This document shows positions 18,445 to 25,337 of a DNA stretch of 64,000 bases, piece after piece. Below the pieces are notes generated by a model. That model made no database searches and was not told the DNA's origin. It saw only the letters and a list, made by a program, of their open reading frames with translations. The stretch comes from an uncultured Pelagibacteraceae bacterium. Its GTDB lineage: Bacteria; Pseudomonadota; Alphaproteobacteria; Pelagibacterales; Pelagibacteraceae. The first letter of the stretch is position 1. Each line of letters begins with the position of its first letter. Location of the stretch: NCBI GenBank assembly GCA_902515185.1, contig CABXTN010000003.1, positions 1 to 64,000 of the forward strand, given 5' to 3'. A program made the position numbers and the translations under genes.

Positions 18445-18615
18445 ATGGGTTTAGAAGAAATAGTTCCAGCAATAGCTTTAATTGCAGTTTTATTCCTTGT
18501 TCTGCCAGGTTTCATAAGCTCTAATTCAAAAAAAAAGTTAATTTTTAAAAACTTTAGCATTTGGGGTATAATTGTTTTATCAGTTGTGATACTTTCGTAT
18601 CTTATCTTCAAATGA
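18445..18615 (+). CDS. 56-residue two-TM membrane protein between dnaJ and dapB (below the ORF-track cutoff)
   Basis: An ATG at 18445, 3 nt after the dnaJ stop, opens a 56-aa frame ending in TGA at 18613-18615. It encodes two hydrophobic segments (about 7-24, IVPAIALIAVLFLVLPGF; and about 38-54, WGIIVLSVVILSYLIF) separated by a short Lys-rich loop (SNSKKKLIFK). Its stop forms an ATGA overlap with the dapB start at 18612, a typical translational-coupling arrangement. Tight fit on both sides and the clear membrane topology argue for a real gene. No family recognised. Confidence 0.68.
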   Translation: MGLEEIVPAIALIAVLFLVLPGFISSNSKKKLIFKNFSIWGIIVLSVVILSYLIFK

Positions 18616-19388
18616 AAAAAATTAATTTAGCTATCACTGGGTGTTTAGGTAGAATGGGTCAGCAGCTCATTAAATCTGCTAAATCTGACAAAAATTTTAA
18701 ACTTATTACCCTTACTGAAAATCACTTAATTAATAAAAAAATCTCAGGAATTCAACCAGGCTTGAATAATTTAGACTCATTTAAAAAAGTTAGTTTAATA
18801 ATTGATTTTACTGTTCCCAGATGTACTTTTGAAATTCTTAAGATAGCACAAAAGCTAAAAAAAAGAGTAGTTATAGGAACTACAGGATTTAGTAAAAAAG
18901 AAGAAGAGCAAATAAAGAAATACTCAAAAAAAATACCTATTTTAAAAGCTGGCAATATGAGTTTGGGAATAAATCTATTAATGTATTTAACTGAAATTAC
19001 ATCAAAATCCCTAGGTAATAATTTTCTTAGTAAAGTTTTTGAAGTACATCATAAGCACAAAAAAGATCATCCATCTGGCACAGCATTAATGCTTGGAAAA
19101 GGTATTGCTAATGGAAAGAATAAAAATTTATATAAACTTATGGGAAAAAAATTTTTAAATAAAAAAAAATTCCCTTATTCACAAAAAATTAATTTTAATT
19201 CTATGAGAAAAGGTGAGGTTATTGGAGAACATGAAGTAAAGTTCTCAAGTGGAAAAGAGATCATTACTTTAAATCATGAGGCTTTTGATAGAGCGCTGTA
19301 CTCTGAAGGTGCGCTAGCTGCAGCAAAATGGTTGATAAATAAGAAGTCAGGTCTTTACTCAATGAGAGATGTTTTAAATTTTAAATAA
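18612..19388 (+). CDS. dapB: 4-hydroxy-tetrahydrodipicolinate reductase
   Basis: A 258-aa enzyme of lysine and meso-diaminopimelate synthesis. It has the Rossmann motif ITGCLGRMGQQLI, VIGTTGFSKKE, the active-site region EVHHKHKKDHPSGTAL and the C-terminal HEAFDRALYSEGALAAAKWL. The track start (TTG 18561) would run back into the 56-aa ORF. The ATG at 18612 begins exactly at the family N-terminus (MKKINLAITG), so I use it. It is followed after 3 nt by nth. Confidence 0.96.
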   Translation: MKKINLAITGCLGRMGQQLIKSAKSDKNFKLITLTENHLINKKISGIQPGLNNLDSFKKVSLIIDFTVPRCTFEILKIAQKLKKRVVIGTTGFSKKEEEQIKKYSKKIPILKAGNMSLGINLLMYLTEITSKSLGNNFLSKVFEVHHKHKKDHPSGTALMLGKGIANGKNKNLYKLMGKKFLNKKKFPYSQKINFNSMRKGEVIGEHEVKFSSGKEIITLNHEAFDRALYSEGALAAAKWLINKKSGLYSMRDVLNFK

Positions 19389-19391
19389 GTA

Positions 19392-20045
19392 ATGAGTGAA
19401 GCTGAGAAAGTTAAGATAATTTTAAAAACTTTAAATAAAATTTATCCAAAACCACCTATTCCATTAAAACATAGAAATACTTTTACATTACTAATTTCAG
19501 TGCTACTTTCGGCTCAGTGTACCGATGTTAATGTTAATAATGTTACTAAAAATATATATCCAAAATATAATAGACCAGAACATTTTGTAAGTTTGGGAAG
19601 AAAAAAAATCGAAAGATTAATTAAAAGTATAGGTATATTTAGAGTAAAAGCTAAGAGTGTTTATAATCTTTCAAAAACTTTAGTTGAAAAATATAAAGGA
19701 AAGGTTCCTAAATCTTTTGAAGAACTTGAGGCTTTACCGGGTGTTGGTCATAAAACTGCTAGCGTAGTAATGGCCCAAGGATTTGGGCATCCATCTTTCC
19801 CTGTCGATACACATATTCACCGACTAGCACAAAGGTGGGGATTAACCAGCGGCAAAAATGTTATCCAAACTGAAAAAGATTTAAAGAGAGTTTTTCCTAT
19901 TAAATATTGGAATAAATTACATCTACAGATAATTTTTTATGGAAGAGAATATTGTAAAGCGAGAGAATGTTACGGAATATCTTGTAAAATTTGTACTACT
20001 TGTTATCCTAGCAGAAAAAAACCAATCATAACCAAAAAGGCTTAA
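19392..20045 (+). CDS. nth: Endonuclease III (DNA glycosylase/AP lyase)
   Basis: A 217-aa helix-hairpin-helix base-excision repair enzyme that removes oxidised pyrimidines. The HhH motif LEALPGVGHKTASVVMAQGF supplies the catalytic Lys, PVDTHIHRLAQRWGL supplies the catalytic Asp, and the C-terminal cysteine cluster (CKARECYGISCKICTTC) fits the 4Fe-4S loop. It sits in the dapB-nth-adoK run with 1-3 nt gaps. Confidence 0.97.
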   Translation: MSEAEKVKIILKTLNKIYPKPPIPLKHRNTFTLLISVLLSAQCTDVNVNNVTKNIYPKYNRPEHFVSLGRKKIERLIKSIGIFRVKAKSVYNLSKTLVEKYKGKVPKSFEELEALPGVGHKTASVVMAQGFGHPSFPVDTHIHRLAQRWGLTSGKNVIQTEKDLKRVFPIKYWNKLHLQIIFYGREYCKARECYGISCKICTTCYPSRKKPIITKKA

Positions 20046-20046
20046 C

Positions 20047-20976
20047 ATGAATATTTTAGGATTAGGAAACGCAATTGTAGACGTAATTTGTAAAGTTGAT
20101 GAAAATTTTATTAAAGAAAATGGTTTAACAAAAAGTACTATGAAACTTATTTTTGACGAAGCAGAATTTAAAAATCTTTTATCTAATCTTAAAATTGAAA
20201 AAACAGTATCTGGGGGATCTGTTGCAAACTCTATTGTTGGTTTATCTCAACTTGGAAGTAAAGTTGGATTTATAGGAAAAGTTTGTGACGATAATTTAGG
20301 TACTAAATATGAAGAAGGTCTTAAGTCTGAAAATGTAAAATATTTTTACTCCAAAAAAAAAGAGGAGCTTCCTACTGGAACTTGTTTAATTTTAATAACA
20401 CCTGATTCTGAAAGAACAATGTGTACCTTTCTTGGAACAGCTGGTAAAATTAATGAAAGCGATGTAAGCGCAGACGCTGTGAAAAAAAGTGAAATATTAC
20501 TTTTAGAGGGTTATCTTTGGGATGAAGGTGACCCAAAAAAAGCTTTTGATAAAGCAATTAATAATGCAAATAAAGTTGCAATGTCTTTATCTGATCAATT
20601 TTGTGTCGATAGACATAAAACACACTTTCTTAAATTAGTTAAAGAAAAACTTGATATTACTTTTGCAAACGAACAGGAAATGATTTCACTTATAGATGCT
20701 AAAGATTTTAATGATGTAATAACTTTTGCAAAACAAATTAATAAATTAATTGTTGTTACCAGAGGAGAAAAGGGTGCGGTAGCAATAAATGGAAGTGAAG
20801 TGATCGAATGTGATGTTAAAAAAAATCTTAAAATTGTAGACCTGACTGGTGCTGGCGATTTATTTGCAGCAGGTTTCTTACACGGTCATATTAATAATTT
20901 ATCTTTAAAACAATGTTTAGAAAAAGGAACTGAAATGTCTTCAAAGATTATCCAACAAATAGGGGCTAGATTATAA
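20047..20976 (+). CDS. PfkB-family sugar/nucleoside kinase, probably adenosine kinase
   Basis: A 309-aa PfkB/ribokinase-fold kinase. It shows N-terminal GLGNAIVDVICKVDENF, the sugar-binding VSGGSVANSIVGLSQLG, and the catalytic anion-hole motif DLTGAGDLFAAGFLHG near residue 270. Alphaproteobacterial relatives with this N-terminus are usually annotated adenosine kinase, converting adenosine to AMP. Substrate assignment is inference from family. It starts 1 nt after nth; its 3' end converges with the ArfA-like ORF 2 nt away. Confidence 0.82.
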   Translation: MNILGLGNAIVDVICKVDENFIKENGLTKSTMKLIFDEAEFKNLLSNLKIEKTVSGGSVANSIVGLSQLGSKVGFIGKVCDDNLGTKYEEGLKSENVKYFYSKKKEELPTGTCLILITPDSERTMCTFLGTAGKINESDVSADAVKKSEILLLEGYLWDEGDPKKAFDKAINNANKVAMSLSDQFCVDRHKTHFLKLVKEKLDITFANEQEMISLIDAKDFNDVITFAKQINKLIVVTRGEKGAVAINGSEVIECDVKKNLKIVDLTGAGDLFAAGFLHGHINNLSLKQCLEKGTEMSSKIIQQIGARL

Positions 20977-20978
20977 TT

Positions 20979-21086
20979 TTATTTTTTTTTTCTTTCAAAA
21001 CTTCCTTTTCCTTTTTTTGGCTTTACAATTTTAGGCTTATAACGTTTCGACATAAGATTTTTAGCAACTAAATTTTTTTTTTTCAT
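20979..21086 (-). CDS. 35-residue basic protein resembling ArfA (alternative ribosome-rescue factor)
   Basis: The minus strand encodes MKKKNLVAKNLMSKRYKPKI followed by VKPKKGKGSFERKKK, then TAA. The core KPKKGKGSFERK matches the conserved KxKKGKGSYxRK motif of ArfA, and the preceding N-x-VA-x-x-L...RY/F-x-P-x-[IV]V pattern also fits short ArfA family members. ArfA recruits RF2 to ribosomes stalled on non-stop mRNA. The ATG follows the stop of the upstream winged-helix gene directly (TAAATG), so the two are likely co-transcribed. It is below the ORF-track length cutoff. A ribosomal-protein-like basic peptide is the alternative. Confidence 0.6.
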   Translation of the reverse strand: MKKKNLVAKNLMSKRYKPKIVKPKKGKGSFERKKK

Positions 21087-21668
21087 TTATATTAAATATC
21101 CATCTTTTGTACTTTTTAAGAATTTATCATCATTAAATTTTTCATTAATTTTTTTTCTTAATCTATAGACATGAGTTTCTACTGTATGAGTTTCTAAATT
21201 TTCAGAATAACCCCATACTTCTTTTTGTAAAATTTCAATTTTCTGTGGATATTTTTGATTTGCTAAATATAATATGATTTCAATTTCTCTTTCTGTTAAT
21301 TTTAAATTCTTTTTTTGATTAGATATGACCCTCGAATTTAAATCTACTTTATAATTTTTTACATTAAAATTTGCTTGAGAATTATATTTTTCCTTAAGTA
21401 AACTAATATTTACTTGGTCAATTAATGTCATAATATTAATAGGAAAATCTTTTAAAATAACAAGATTTTTAATATTTAAATTTGAATCGTTAATATTTTC
21501 TTTTGACAATACTATCGAATTTTTTTGGATCTTATTTTCTTTATATTGTTTAAGTAACTCTTCCTTTGCATCATAGTTAATCACTTCAAATTTAAGGAAG
21601 TCTTTAATTTCAAAAAGAATATTATATAAAGTTTTAAAATTTAATATATTAACTTGTGATTTAAACAT
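21087..21668 (-). CDS. OmpR/PhoB-type winged-helix regulator with degenerate receiver domain
   Basis: A 193-aa protein. The C-terminal domain (about 105-193) is a Trans_reg_C winged helix: LKLTEREIEIILYLANQ, EVWGYSENLETHTVETHVYRLRKKI, ending LKSTKDGYLI. The N-terminal region of about 100 residues has a receiver-like size, but I find no convincing phospho-acceptor Asp pocket or D-x-x-L-P segment. It may therefore be a phosphorylation-independent response-regulator relative. No histidine kinase is adjacent. Its start diverges from the YkuD-like gene across 11 bp and its stop abuts the ArfA-like ORF. Confidence 0.78.
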   Translation of the reverse strand: MFKSQVNILNFKTLYNILFEIKDFLKFEVINYDAKEELLKQYKENKIQKNSIVLSKENINDSNLNIKNLVILKDFPINIMTLIDQVNISLLKEKYNSQANFNVKNYKVDLNSRVISNQKKNLKLTEREIEIILYLANQKYPQKIEILQKEVWGYSENLETHTVETHVYRLRKKINEKFNDDKFLKSTKDGYLI

Positions 21669-21679
21669 ATAAGTAATTT

Positions 21680-22171
21680 ATGCTAATACGTTTGAAAAAT
21701 AAAGACACATTGATTGCTGATGATTTCAGTTTTCAATGCTCAATTGGTAAAAATCTCATAAGTTCTAAAAAAAAGGAAGGAGATCTTTGTACTCCTAAGG
21801 GCATATTTTCAATCAAACAATTGTTTTATAGAGTAGATAAAATAAAAAAAATTGAAACTTCTATTCAATCTATAAAAATTAAAAAAAATATGGGATGGTG
21901 TAATGATCCCAAACATAAAAAATATAATTCATTAATTAATAATAAAAAAAATATTAAACACGAAAAATTATACAGGACTGATAGAAAATACGATTTACTT
22001 TTAACGATTGATTATAACTTAAAAAAACCAATTCCCTATAAAGGAAGTGCAATTTTTATTCATTTAACTAAAAATTATAAACCAACTGCAGGATGTATTG
22101 CTTTAAAAAAAAACGATATGTTGGTTTTATTAAAATTATTAAAAAAAAATTCAAAAATAAAAATTACTTAA
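21680..22171 (+). CDS. L,D-transpeptidase-fold (YkuD) protein
   Basis: A 163-aa protein whose last third contains the YkuD active-site signature: AIFIHLTKNYKPTAGCIALKKNDML. This has the His, and a Cys in TAGCIAL where S-x-G-C is usual. No signal peptide or transmembrane segment is visible, and the N-terminus (LIRLKNKDTLIADDFSFQCSIG) resembles short alphaproteobacterial YkuD proteins. It may crosslink peptidoglycan or process another peptide substrate; the cellular location is uncertain without a leader. It converges with the YggS gene, overlapping by 4 nt. Confidence 0.82.
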   Translation: MLIRLKNKDTLIADDFSFQCSIGKNLISSKKKEGDLCTPKGIFSIKQLFYRVDKIKKIETSIQSIKIKKNMGWCNDPKHKKYNSLINNKKNIKHEKLYRTDRKYDLLLTIDYNLKKPIPYKGSAIFIHLTKNYKPTAGCIALKKNDMLVLLKLLKKNSKIKIT

Positions 22172-22812
22172 TACCTCTGACCCATTATTCTGGATCCAAC
22201 CCTAACAAAAGTAGAGGAATTTTTAATTGCCTCCAAATAATCATTTGACATACCCATGCTAAGTTCGTTTAGGTTAATTTTTTTTGATAGAAAACTCATT
22301 TTTTTATAAAAACTTGAAGTATCTTTAATAAAAGGTGGAATACACATTAGTCCAATAATATCTAGATTATATTCCACTTTAAGTCTTTCATAGAAAGTAA
22401 TGAGATCATTAACGTTAATTCCATTTTTTTGAGACTCTTCACCAATATTTACTTGAATAAATAATTTTGGTCTAAAATTTTTTTTGATTTGTTCATTTGC
22501 AATTTTATCAGCTAATTTTATGCTATCTAAACCATGAATATAATCAAATAAAGGTAAACAAAATTTAACCTTGTTGGTTTGAAGTTTGCCTATTAAATGA
22601 AGCTTAATATTCTTATTTTTTTCTTTAATAGTAGTCCACTTCTCCATTGACTCTTGGACTTTATTTTCACCAAAATGATTGTGACCAAACTTTATTAAAG
22701 GTTCAATTTTTTCAATACCAAAAGTTTTGGTGACTACGATTAGCTCACAATTTGAATTGAGTTCTTGAATTTCTTTTTTTATTGATATTAAATTGTTTAT
22801 TGGATTATGCAT
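22168..22812 (-). CDS. YggS/PROSC-family PLP homeostasis protein
   Basis: A 214-aa PLP-binding TIM-barrel protein. ELIVVTKTFGIEKIEPLIKFG supplies the Schiff-base Lys. HFGENKVQE, LHLIGKLQTNKVK, QVNIGEESQKNG and SMGMSNDYLEAI with a VRVGSRIMG end are the family signatures. It binds PLP and buffers the cellular B6 pool without known catalysis. Its ATG overlaps, on the opposite strand, the ATG of the ThiE-like gene within ATGCAT (22807-22812). Confidence 0.95.
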   Translation of the reverse strand: MHNPINNLISIKKEIQELNSNCELIVVTKTFGIEKIEPLIKFGHNHFGENKVQESMEKWTTIKEKNKNIKLHLIGKLQTNKVKFCLPLFDYIHGLDSIKLADKIANEQIKKNFRPKLFIQVNIGEESQKNGINVNDLITFYERLKVEYNLDIIGLMCIPPFIKDTSSFYKKMSFLSKKINLNELSMGMSNDYLEAIKNSSTFVRVGSRIMGQRY

Positions 22813-23370
22813 AATTATTACGATATTTATTATTTCATAGATGAATTTAATTTAAAAGAGTTATCAGCTATAAAAAAACAGATAACCGTAATATATAGAA
22901 ATTATAGTCATAAAAATAATTATAATGATATTTTAAAAACAAAGTTTTTTTGCAAAAAAAAGGGATTTAAATTTTTTTTATCTAATAATATTAGATTGGC
23001 CATGAGGCTCGATTTAGATGGTGTATATTTACCCGCCTTCAATAAAAAACTAAACTATTTAAATATTTCAAAAAAAAAAAGATTTTCGATAATAGGGTCT
23101 GCACATAATTTAATAGAAATTAGAATAAAAGAATCTCAAAAATGTCAAAAAATTTTTATTAGTCCGCTATTCAAAAATGAAAAAAGTAAAAAGTTTCTCG
23201 GTGTAATTAGGTTTAATTTATTAGCTAATAATACCAAAAAAAGTATTGTCTGCCTAGGAGGTATTCAGTCTAAAAATTTAAGAAAAGTTCGTCTTACAAA
23301 ATCGATTGGTATTGCATCTATATCTTGGATAAAAAAAAACGGCCTAAACAAAAATTTAGGCCGTTTTTAA
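22807..23370 (+). CDS. ThiE/TenI-like thiamine-phosphate-synthase-fold protein
   Basis: A 187-aa protein with the ThiE/TenI layout: LAMRLDLDGVYLPAFN (at the DGVHLGQ position, Gln lost), IIGSAHNLIEIRIKESQK (at GxSxHxxxE), KIFISPLF (at GPIF) and VCLGGIQSKNLRKV (at GGI). It is shorter than typical ThiE and several substrate residues differ, so it could be a TenI-like paralogue rather than an active synthase. A perfect hairpin terminator lies inside its last codons. Its start codon is shared with divergent yggS. Confidence 0.72.
   Translation: MHNYYDIYYFIDEFNLKELSAIKKQITVIYRNYSHKNNYNDILKTKFFCKKKGFKFFLSNNIRLAMRLDLDGVYLPAFNKKLNYLNISKKKRFSIIGSAHNLIEIRIKESQKCQKIFISPLFKNEKSKKFLGVIRFNLLANNTKKSIVCLGGIQSKNLRKVRLTKSIGIASISWIKKNGLNKNLGRF
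23335..23368. terminator. Bidirectional intrinsic terminator between ThiE-like gene and porin
   Basis: A perfect inverted repeat, AAAAACGGCCTAAA / TTTAGGCCGTTTTT, has a 6-nt loop (CAAAAA). It gives a GC-containing stem with a U-run on both strands. It lies between converging genes, so it can end transcription from both sides. It overlaps the last 11 codons of the ThiE-like gene; the final T belongs to that gene's TAA stop. Confidence 0.9.
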
Positions 23371-23390
23371 ATTATATTCTATCGAAATAA

Positions 23391-24473
23391 TTAGAATGCA
23401 AAATTAACTGCTAATTCTGTTACTTCGTCAGAAGCTGCATCTGAGTCCCAACCTGGATTATCAGTGTCAGTCATGTAACCTGCAACTTTCATTGATCCCA
23501 TAGTGTATGCGAACTGAATTGAAGTAGACTTCATTTCAACATCAGAAATTGCAGTTGATGCATTGTCCTGTGCGTCGTAAGTCTCTTTCAATTGTCCCCA
23601 AGAAACTGAGAAGTTATCATTCACGTTTGCTGCGATAGATAGTTTCTCAAATTCAAAGATACCACCAGCTGCTGCTAAAGTTTTAGCTGCTGTTGCTGCT
23701 GTTGCTGCTGCTGCAACACCCATGTCAGCTCCACCAGTTTGGTAACCAATAGATACTGGACCTGCAGAGTAGCTAACATGCCAAGTAGCATCGAAAGCAT
23801 CACCTGAAGGTGAACCTGAAGCACTTGCGTTCTCAACTGAATTCTCAGCTGTTCTTTCGTTAGCATAAGCACCTGCAGAGATAGATCCCATTGATAGTTT
23901 AACACCAAGACCTTGTCCTGATGACCATTTAGATGATGAACCATCTACAGCACCGTCTGTAATTGCAACGTCTGAAGCTTCTGGAGCGTACTCAGCCATA
24001 ATTGTTGCAGACACACCCATCATATCAATTGATGGAGATGTATACATAATTTGACCATTGTCCATTGTAGATCCTAAGCTGTCAATAACAGTAGTAGTCG
24101 CCATACCGTCGTGGTTTTCTTCGTAAGCTCTAGGCGTTACGTCGTCAAATGCTTGACCAACACCACCGTAACCGTTACCAACAAGAATTGTACCCATTGA
24201 TCCCATAGTTAGTGAAGTCCAAGAAGATGAAAGAGTAGCGCTTTCAGTTAATAGTAAGCTACCAGTAGTAGTCCAACCATTGTCTAGTTCTCCGCTTACA
24301 ACCATATTAAAATCAGCCTCATAACCGATACCATCAGTTGTTTGAGTTCCAATTTCTTCAGATGACCAAGTGTAACCAACATTACCAGTTAAACTTGCAT
24401 CAGCTGCGATTGCTGAACTTGCAACTAAAGATGTTCCTAAAGCTGTAAGTCCGATTTTTCTAAGTTTATTCAT
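23391..24473 (-). CDS. Outer-membrane porin (major porin type)
   Basis: From the ATG at 24471-24473 the protein is 360 aa with a clear signal peptide (MNKLRKIGLTALGTSLVASS, then AIA-ADA). The mature part is Gly/Ser/Thr/Ala-rich with alternating beta-strand character and an aromatic C-terminus (ELAVNFAF), as in alphaproteobacterial porins. AAAGGAG stands 8 nt upstream of this ATG, one of the few strong Shine-Dalgarno sites in the window, so I prefer it over the track start at 24500. GC content and codon choice are visibly richer than the neighbours, consistent with high expression. It forms diffusion channels in the outer membrane. Confidence 0.88.
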   Translation of the reverse strand: MNKLRKIGLTALGTSLVASSAIAADASLTGNVGYTWSSEEIGTQTTDGIGYEADFNMVVSGELDNGWTTTGSLLLTESATLSSSWTSLTMGSMGTILVGNGYGGVGQAFDDVTPRAYEENHDGMATTTVIDSLGSTMDNGQIMYTSPSIDMMGVSATIMAEYAPEASDVAITDGAVDGSSSKWSSGQGLGVKLSMGSISAGAYANERTAENSVENASASGSPSGDAFDATWHVSYSAGPVSIGYQTGGADMGVAAAATAATAAKTLAAAGGIFEFEKLSIAANVNDNFSVSWGQLKETYDAQDNASTAISDVEMKSTSIQFAYTMGSMKVAGYMTDTDNPGWDSDAASDEVTELAVNFAF

Positions 24474-24722
24474 ATTAACTCCTTTGTTTAAATTATTCAT
24501 ATATGAATGGACGTTTTATAAACCCAATTAATGTACAATGTTCTAAAAAGTAACAAAAAATCACGTTTTTTGTACAACTGTTGCAATTTTACAACAAAAA
24601 ATTGCTTAATTTTCTGTATTTTTTGTACTTAAAAATTATTATCTAAAAAACTATAAAATAACTAATTAATAAGTGTTTTTTTCAATTTAGAAGTTAAAAA
24701 CCATAATTATAATTTATTACAA
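24474..24722. promoter_or_regulatory. Divergent control region of porin and DUF3576 lipoprotein genes
   Basis: This 249-bp gap is the second longest non-coding stretch. It contains the porin ribosome-binding site (AAAGGAG on the minus strand), a 14-bp palindrome ATTCATATATGAAT (24495-24508) in the porin leader, the palindrome TTGTACAA (24570-24577) and a near-perfect 16-bp dyad GTTGCAATTTTACAAC (24580-24595). GTACA recurs three times. No convincing full sigma70 promoter could be fixed. The dyads are candidate operators for the porin. Confidence 0.55.
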
Positions 24723-25298
24723 ATGCAAAAAAAAATCTCAATTTGTTTACTCACATTTTTACTTTTTTTAAATAACTGCGGTGGAAGGGATATGTTTACA
24801 TTTCCCTCTTCTAAAGATGTTCCTGTTGACTCATCTAAAAGAGTTGAAAAAAATATAGAGGAAGGCAGAGGTTTTTCACTTGGAAACTCTGGTAATCAAG
24901 GTGGAGTATTTGATTTTGCTTCATCAAATGAAATGTGGAGATCATCAATTGAAGTTTTAGATTTTGTTAGTTTTACTAACGCAAGTTATTCGGGTGGTAT
25001 TATAATTACTGACTGGTTTTCAGGAAATACAGAAAATGATGGAACGAATTCAAGAGAATTAAAAATTACAGTAAGATTCTTTAGCAATGAAGTAAGGGCA
25101 GATGGAATTAAAGTCACTTTACATGAAAAAATATGCAGCTCATCAAGCCAGAGTGACTGTAAAATTCAAAAAATCCAGTCGGAAATAACTAATCAAATTA
25201 AATTAGCAATCCTTAAAAAAGCTTCAATTTACCAAAAGGAAAGTGAAAAAAATTCAAAAAACAAAAAGAAAAATAAAAGAAAAGCTTTTAATAAATAA
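24723..25298 (+). CDS. DUF3576-family lipoprotein
   Basis: A 191-aa protein with a lipoprotein signal peptide (LLTFLLFLNNCGG). The core (NEMWRSSIEVLDFVSFTNAS, GGIIITDWFSG, RELKITVRFFSNEVRADGIKV) is the alphaproteobacterial DUF3576 family, characteristically encoded directly upstream of leuS, as here. The Lys/Asn-rich tail (after about residue 170) is low complexity. Location in the envelope is inferred from the lipobox; function is unknown, with a possible link to LPS or outer-membrane assembly because lptE follows leuS. Confidence 0.85.
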   Translation: MQKKISICLLTFLLFLNNCGGRDMFTFPSSKDVPVDSSKRVEKNIEEGRGFSLGNSGNQGGVFDFASSNEMWRSSIEVLDFVSFTNASYSGGIIITDWFSGNTENDGTNSRELKITVRFFSNEVRADGIKVTLHEKICSSSSQSDCKIQKIQSEITNQIKLAILKKASIYQKESEKNSKNKKKNKRKAFNK

Positions 25299-25337
25299 AA
25301 TTGATAAGATTTAAGTTTAGTTTTTTCTTCAAAAAAA

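Noticed and set aside
18561-18611. Upstream TTG extension of dapB
   Set aside because: It overlaps the 56-aa ORF and precedes the Rossmann strand; the ATG at 18612 is the natural start.
23675-23944. Gln-rich ORF (QQQQQQQQQ) on the minus strand
   Set aside because: Out-of-frame reading of the GCT/GCA alanine-rich stretch in the porin; no independent support.
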